NCBI RefSeq assembly: GCF_014268935.2
Contig: NZ_JABWRJ020000001.1
Coordinates: 186,001 to 250,000, forward strand
DNA length: 64,000 nucleotides
Direction: 5' to 3'
Source: Pseudomonas peradeniyensis
GTDB taxonomy: Bacteria; Pseudomonadota; Gammaproteobacteria; Pseudomonadales; Pseudomonadaceae
Shown: positions 59,503 to 64,000 of the stretch, piece by piece
Layout of the letters: each line of letters starts with the position of its first letter
Numbering within the stretch: the first letter of the stretch is position 1
Made by a program: the position numbers and the translations under genes
The notes under the pieces: model-generated
The model's database searches: none
What the model saw: the letters and a program-made list of their open reading frames with translations, nothing else
Told to the model about the DNA's origin: nothing

Positions 59503-61473
59503 CTACTTGCCGCGAATCAGCCGGCGCAGCGCGAAACGGTTGGGATGACAGGCCTCGGCCACCGCCCTGGGCAGCGGCAAGGGCTCGCCGCTGGCCCAGG
59601 CGGCGATCAGCTCTCCAGACAGCGGTGCAGTAATCAAACCGCGCGAGCCATGCCCGCTGTTCACATACAGCCCATCCAGCCACGGGCAGGCCACCTCGGG
59701 TACCTGCCGCGCATCCTTGGCCAGCATGGCGTAGGCCTGGTTGAACGCCTCGGCATCGGCCAGCGGCCCGACGATGGGCAGGTAGTCCGGGCTGGTGCAA
59801 CGGAACGCCGCGCGACCTTCCAGTTGCTCGACATCGAGCTTGCCGACGGCCAATCGCTCGGCCAGGTCCGTGGATATCTCGTCCAGCATTGCCAGGTTGC
59901 CCTGGTGCTCGGCTACGGTCGGTGTGGTGTCCTGGCTGTGGAAGTCGAAGCTGGCGCCCAAGGTGTGCTCATCGCCACGTGGCGGCGCCACATAGCCTTC
60001 GGCGCAGACCACCGTGCGCAGCTCCCGGCTGGCCACGGTGGCCGGCAGGCGGGTGATCTGCCCGCGAATGCGCTTGAGCGGCAGCCCGGCGCAGGCCGGG
60101 AAGTCACGGATATCGGCAGCCCCGGCCAACACCACCAGCGGCGCGCTGGCCAGCAGGCGCTCGCCGTCCCAGGCCTGCCACAGGCCGTCTGCCTTGCGCA
60201 GCGCGATGACGTTGGCGTGGCCGAGCAGGCGGATGCGCGGATGGTCCAGTTGCGCCTGGCACAGCGCCGGCGGGTGCACCCAGCCACCCTCGGGGTAGAA
60301 CAGGCCGCCGCTGGCCAGCGCCACGCCCGCCACGGCTTCGGCCTGCACGCGGTCGAGCTGGCGCAGCAGGCTGTTGTCGAAGGCGCTCGCCAGCTTGGCC
60401 TGGCGTTCGCCTTCCTTGTCGTCGAAGGCCAGTTGCAGCACGCCGCAGGCGTCCCAGTCCTGGCCGCGTTGCAGGTGTTCGAGCCAGCGTCGGGTGTAGC
60501 CGAAGCCGGAAAGGATCATCTGCGACAGGGCGGTGCCATGGGCGGACAGCTTGAGGTACAGCACGCCTTGCGGGTTGCCCGAGGCCTCCTGGGCAGGCCC
60601 GTCGTGACGCTCCAGCACGCTGACCTGCCAACCCCGGGCCGCCAGGCTGCGCGCGGTGGCGCTGCCCGCCAGGCCGGCACCGATCACCAGCGCCTCGCGT
60701 GGCCCCGGCAAAGGCGCCGGGTGGGCGTACCAGGGCGCCGCGGGGGCGGCTGGCGCGCCGCTGTAGACGCCGTGCATCACTTCCCATTTCTTGCCGATAC
60801 CGGGCACCTTCTTCATGGTGAAACCGGCCTCGATCAGCGACCGGCGCACCCAGCCGGTGGTGGTGAAGGTGCCGAGGGTGGTGCCGGGATACGACAGGCG
60901 TGCCAGCTGGGCGAACAGCTCCGGCGTCCACATGTCGGGGTTCTTCGCCGGGGCAAAGCCGTCGAGGAACCAGGCGTCGATGCGCGCGTCCAGTTGCGGC
61001 AGTTGCTCCAGCGCATCGCCGATCATCAGCGTAAGGGTGACGCGGCCGTCATCGAGGCTCAGTTGCTGGAAACCCGGATGGATCGCCACGTACTGATCGA
61101 GCAGGGGCCGGGTGAACGCCGCCAGCGCCGGCCACAGCCGCATGGCGCGCTCCAGGTCGTCGCGGCTCAGGGGGTACTTTTCCACGCTGACGAAATGCAG
61201 GCGCGCCTCGGTGTGGGCCAGCTCGGCGAACAGCTGCCAGGCGCAGAAGAAGTTCATGCCGGTGCCGAAGCCTGTTTCCCCGATCACCAGGCAGTCCCGC
61301 GGCGCCAGCTCGGCGAAGCGCTGGCGCAGGTGGTTCTGCTCGATGAACACGTGCAGGGTCTCGTCGATGCCTTCGTTGATGGCGAAATACACATCGTCGT
61401 ATTGCCGGGAGTGAGGGCGGCCCTGGTCGTCCCAGTCAATCTGGGCGTGCTGGGGGAGGGTGGTGTCGGACAT
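59503..61473 (-). CDS. mnmC: Bifunctional tRNA modification enzyme MnmC
   Basis: The 656-residue enzyme finishes the mnm5s2U modification at the tRNA wobble base. The N-terminal methyltransferase part (about 1-245) has IGETGFGTGMNFF and DGFAPAKNPDMW. The C-terminal oxidoreductase part (about 255-656) has the FAD-binding VIGAGLAGSATARSLAARGW. The ATG follows CCGACC, a weak ribosome site. It is divergent from the polyphosphate enzyme. Confidence 0.95.
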   Translation of the reverse strand: MSDTTLPQHAQIDWDDQGRPHSRQYDDVYFAINEGIDETLHVFIEQNHLRQRFAELAPRDCLVIGETGFGTGMNFFCAWQLFAELAHTEARLHFVSVEKYPLSRDDLERAMRLWPALAAFTRPLLDQYVAIHPGFQQLSLDDGRVTLTLMIGDALEQLPQLDARIDAWFLDGFAPAKNPDMWTPELFAQLARLSYPGTTLGTFTTTGWVRRSLIEAGFTMKKVPGIGKKWEVMHGVYSGAPAAPAAPWYAHPAPLPGPREALVIGAGLAGSATARSLAARGWQVSVLERHDGPAQEASGNPQGVLYLKLSAHGTALSQMILSGFGYTRRWLEHLQRGQDWDACGVLQLAFDDKEGERQAKLASAFDNSLLRQLDRVQAEAVAGVALASGGLFYPEGGWVHPPALCQAQLDHPRIRLLGHANVIALRKADGLWQAWDGERLLASAPLVVLAGAADIRDFPACAGLPLKRIRGQITRLPATVASRELRTVVCAEGYVAPPRGDEHTLGASFDFHSQDTTPTVAEHQGNLAMLDEISTDLAERLAVGKLDVEQLEGRAAFRCTSPDYLPIVGPLADAEAFNQAYAMLAKDARQVPEVACPWLDGLYVNSGHGSRGLITAPLSGELIAAWASGEPLPLPRAVAEACHPNRFALRRLIRGK

Positions 61474-61608
61474 GGTCGGCTCGGTTGCAGCGGATGACGG
61501 ATTTTAAGCGATCCGAGCGGCAAGTGTCGGCCTTATCGCAAGGCGCGACAGGATCGATACGGATGGCGCAAATCCGCTAATCTTGCTTATCCATTGAAGG
61601 AGCCCTCC

Positions 61609-63102
61609 ATGTTCGAATCCGCCGAAATCGGTCACAGCATCGACAAGGACACCTACGAAGCGGAAGTCCCCGCCCTGCGCGAGGCGCTGCTCGAAGCCCA
61701 GTACGAACTCAAGCAGCAGGCGCGCTTCCCGGTGATCGTGCTGATCAACGGCATCGAGGGCGCCGGCAAGGGCGAGACGGTCAAGCTGCTCAACGAGTGG
61801 ATGGACCCGCGGTTGATCGAAGTGCGCACCTTCGACCAGCAGACCGACGAGGAGCTGGCCCGGCCACCGGCCTGGCGCTACTGGCGGGCGCTGCCACCGA
61901 AGGGGCGGATGGGTGTGTTTTTCGGCAACTGGTACAGCCAGATGCTCGAAGGCCGTGTGCACGGCCAGTTCAAGGACGCCGTGCTCGACCAGGCCATCGC
62001 CGGCGCCGAGCGCCTGGAGCAGATGCTCTGCGACGAAGGCGCGCTGATCATCAAGTTCTGGTTCCACCTGTCCAAGAAACAGATGAAGGCGCGGCTCAAG
62101 GCGCTCAAGGAAGACCCGCTGCACAACTGGCGCATCAGCCCGCTGGACTGGCAGCAGTCGGAAACCTACGACCGCTTCGTGCGCTTCGGCGAGCGGGTGC
62201 TGCGCCGCACCAGCCGCGACTACGCGCCCTGGCATGTGATCGAGGGCGTCGACCCGCATTACCGCAGCCTGGCGGTGGGGCGCATCCTGCTGGAGAGCCT
62301 GCAGGCGGCCCTGGCCAACAACCCCAAGGGCAAGCATCAGGGCAACGTCGCGCCACTGGGGCGCAGCATCGACCAGAAGAGCCTGCTCGGTGCCCTGGAC
62401 ATGACCCTGCGCCTGGACAAGCACGACTACCAGGAACAGCTGGTCACCGAACAGGCGCGCCTGGCCGGCCTGCTGCGCGACAAGCGCATGCGCCGCCACG
62501 CCCTGGTGGCGGTGTTCGAAGGCAACGACGCGGCCGGCAAGGGCGGGGCGATCCGCCGCGTGGCGGCGGCGCTGGACCCGCGCCAGTACCGCATCGTGCC
62601 GATTGCCGCGCCCACCGAGGAAGAGCGTGCCCAGCCGTACCTGTGGCGGTTCTGGCGCCATATCCCGGCCCGCGGCAAGTTCACCATCTTTGACCGCTCC
62701 TGGTATGGCCGGGTGCTGGTGGAGCGGGTCGAGGGCTTCTGCAGCCCGGCGGACTGGATGCGCGCCTACGGCGAGATCAACGACTTCGAGGAGCAACTGA
62801 GCAACGCCGGGGTGGTGGTGGTCAAGTTCTGGCTGGCCATCGACCAGCAGACCCAGCTTGAGCGCTTCGAGGAGCGCGAGCAGATCCCGTTCAAGCGCTA
62901 CAAGATCACCGAGGAGGACTGGCGCAACCGTGACAAGTGGGACGTCTATTCCGAGGCGGTGGGCGACATGGTCGACCGCACCAGCACCGAGATCGCGCCG
63001 TGGACCCTGGTGGAGGCCAACGACAAGCGCTGGGCGCGGGTAAAGGTGCTGCGCACGATCAACCAGGCGTTGGAGGCAGCGTTCGCCAAGGACAAGAAGT
63101 AA
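61609..63102 (+). CDS. pap: Polyphosphate:AMP phosphotransferase (double PPK2)
   Basis: The 497-residue protein has two PPK2 domains in tandem, each with a Walker A loop: GIEGAGKGE (48-56) and GNDAAGKGG (305-313), and each with a DRSWYGR-like lid region (FGNWYSQML in the first, FDRSWYGRVL in the second). Two-domain class II PPK2 enzymes phosphorylate AMP to ADP from polyphosphate. AAGGAG precedes the ATG. It is divergent from mnmC. The first domain has lost DRSWYGR and may be catalytically weak. Confidence 0.92.
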   Translation: MFESAEIGHSIDKDTYEAEVPALREALLEAQYELKQQARFPVIVLINGIEGAGKGETVKLLNEWMDPRLIEVRTFDQQTDEELARPPAWRYWRALPPKGRMGVFFGNWYSQMLEGRVHGQFKDAVLDQAIAGAERLEQMLCDEGALIIKFWFHLSKKQMKARLKALKEDPLHNWRISPLDWQQSETYDRFVRFGERVLRRTSRDYAPWHVIEGVDPHYRSLAVGRILLESLQAALANNPKGKHQGNVAPLGRSIDQKSLLGALDMTLRLDKHDYQEQLVTEQARLAGLLRDKRMRRHALVAVFEGNDAAGKGGAIRRVAAALDPRQYRIVPIAAPTEEERAQPYLWRFWRHIPARGKFTIFDRSWYGRVLVERVEGFCSPADWMRAYGEINDFEEQLSNAGVVVVKFWLAIDQQTQLERFEEREQIPFKRYKITEEDWRNRDKWDVYSEAVGDMVDRTSTEIAPWTLVEANDKRWARVKVLRTINQALEAAFAKDKK

Positions 63103-63108
63103 GCGAGT

Positions 63109-63139
63109 TCGTGGGAGCGGCGCACCGCCGCTCCCACGA
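63109..63139. repeat. Short palindromic REP-like hairpin behind the PAP gene
   Basis: TCGTGGGAGCGGC, a short loop, and GCCGCTCCCACGA form a compact hairpin just after the stop codon. It could serve as a terminator-like structure. Confidence 0.8.
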
Positions 63140-63262
63140 AAGCCCGCCCACGCGTTGAGCATGCATCCAGGGAATGACCTGATGAAATCTTTTCCCGCCA
63201 CATCCTCCCCGGCAAGCCTTTAGACTGCACCTTCCCCCACCAAGGCCCGACTCGAGGACACC

Positions 63263-64000
63263 ATGCACATTTCTTCCGGACGCTGGGTCCAGGGCCTTCT
63301 GCTGGCGCTGTTGACCGCGTTGCTCTGGGGCATCCTGCCGATCAAGCTCAAGCAGGTGCTGCAGGTGATGGACCCGGTGACCGTCACCTGGTACCGCCTG
63401 AGCGTGTCCGGCGGCCTGTTGTTCGCCTGGCTGGCGGCCAATCGGCGGCTGCCGTCGTTCAGTCGTCTTGGAATGAAGGGCAAGGGCCTGGTGGCCGTCG
63501 CGGTGGCCGGCCTGGTCGGCAACTATGTGCTGTACCTGGTCGGCCTCAACCTGCTCAGCCCCGGTACCGCGCAGCTGGTGGTGCAACTGGGGCCGGTGCT
63601 GTTGCTGGTGGCCAGTGTGTTCGTGTTCAAGGAACGCTTCAGCCTGGGGCAGGGCCTGGGCCTGCTGGTGCTGCTGGCGGGGTTCGGGCTGTTCTTCAAC
63701 CAGCGCCTGGAAGAGCTGCTCACTTCGCTCGGCACCTACACCACCGGTGTGTTGACCATCATCCTGGCGACCAGCATCTGGGTGTTCTATGCCCTGAGCC
63801 AGAAGCAGCTGCTGACGGTGTGGAACTCGCAGCAGGTGATGATGGTGATCTACCTGTGCTGCGCGCTGCTGCTCACGCCCTGGGTGCATCCGCTGGAGGC
63901 GTTGCAGCTCAGCCCGTTGCAGGGCTGGTTGCTGCTGGCCTGCTGCCTGAACACGCTGGTGGCCTATGGCGCGTTCGCCGAGGCGCTGGCGCATTGGGAG
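63263..64000 (+). CDS. EamA/DMT-family transporter, 3' end outside the window
   Basis: The visible 246 residues have about eight helices and the DMT pattern: LLTALLWGILPIKLKQV, VTWYRLSVSGG, LLSPGTAQLVVQLGPVLLL and ATSIWVFYALSQKQ. The two EamA halves are both seen in part. These are exporters of metabolites, but no substrate can be named. AGGACACC precedes the ATG. The chain is cut at the window edge before the end of the second domain. Confidence 0.88.
   Translation, partial: MHISSGRWVQGLLLALLTALLWGILPIKLKQVLQVMDPVTVTWYRLSVSGGLLFAWLAANRRLPSFSRLGMKGKGLVAVAVAGLVGNYVLYLVGLNLLSPGTAQLVVQLGPVLLLVASVFVFKERFSLGQGLGLLVLLAGFGLFFNQRLEELLTSLGTYTTGVLTIILATSIWVFYALSQKQLLTVWNSQQVMMVIYLCCALLLTPWVHPLEALQLSPLQGWLLLACCLNTLVAYGAFAEALAHWE

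Overview
The window looks like chromosomal DNA of a Pseudomonas of the P. putida group. GC is high throughout. Many genes match Pseudomonas core families: RsmI-type CsrA, the BetX-YjcH-ActP order, a CrbS/MxtR kinase, the NAGGN osmolyte genes and a DUF3509 protein. Intergenic spaces carry many paired REP palindromes of P. putida type. I see no rRNA, tRNA, CRISPR array, prophage or insertion sequence. The only stretch with clearly foreign composition is a pair of AT-rich Rhs-core genes at 13.4-15.5 kb.

Region by region. From 0.2 to 9.5 kb lies a ten-gene late cobalamin operon (cobO, cobB, bluB, cobD, cobC, cobQ, cobU, cobT, alpha-ribazole phosphatase, cobS), led by a cobalamin riboswitch and mostly coupled by start/stop overlaps. 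From 9.5 to 17.6 kb come a secreted GH5 hydrolase, a MarR regulator with an MFS exporter and a tiny membrane protein, a periplasmic glutathione peroxidase, two tandem Rhs-core orphans separated by a remnant of the peroxidase gene, and a FadL-type porin. From 17.8 to 29.7 kb are a DUF3509 gene, a 940-base geneless gap with paired DnaA boxes, a Sel1-like protein, rmuC, the CrbS-type transporter-kinase, an MFS protein, a TDT/SLAC1 channel, an LplT-PlsC fusion, and a SugE/Gdx exporter behind a guanidine-II riboswitch.

From 29.7 to 36.1 kb is an ABC uptake operon with an alkaline-phosphatase-superfamily hydrolase and a HAD phosphatase, beside a PhnR-like GntR regulator. It is probably a phosphonate or phosphoester acquisition system. 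From 36.1 to 49.4 kb are an MscS-type channel, aminopeptidase ApeB, an RluA pseudouridine synthase, minCDE, a lipid A acyltransferase, a patatin, MlaA with a coupled alpha/beta hydrolase, and a membrane GH17 enzyme. From 49.6 to 64 kb are betX-yjcH-actP, a DUF3309 peptide, an SDR, rsmI, a YheU protein, the three-gene NAGGN osmoprotectant operon, mnmC, polyphosphate:AMP phosphotransferase, and a DMT transporter cut by the window edge.

The parts most worth attention are the duplicated Rhs-core cassettes with hydrophobic variable tips, the phosphonate-like operon with its unusual hydrolase pair and candidate operator pair, the apparently leaderless MarR gene with matching operators, and the DnaA-box palindrome in the large gap.
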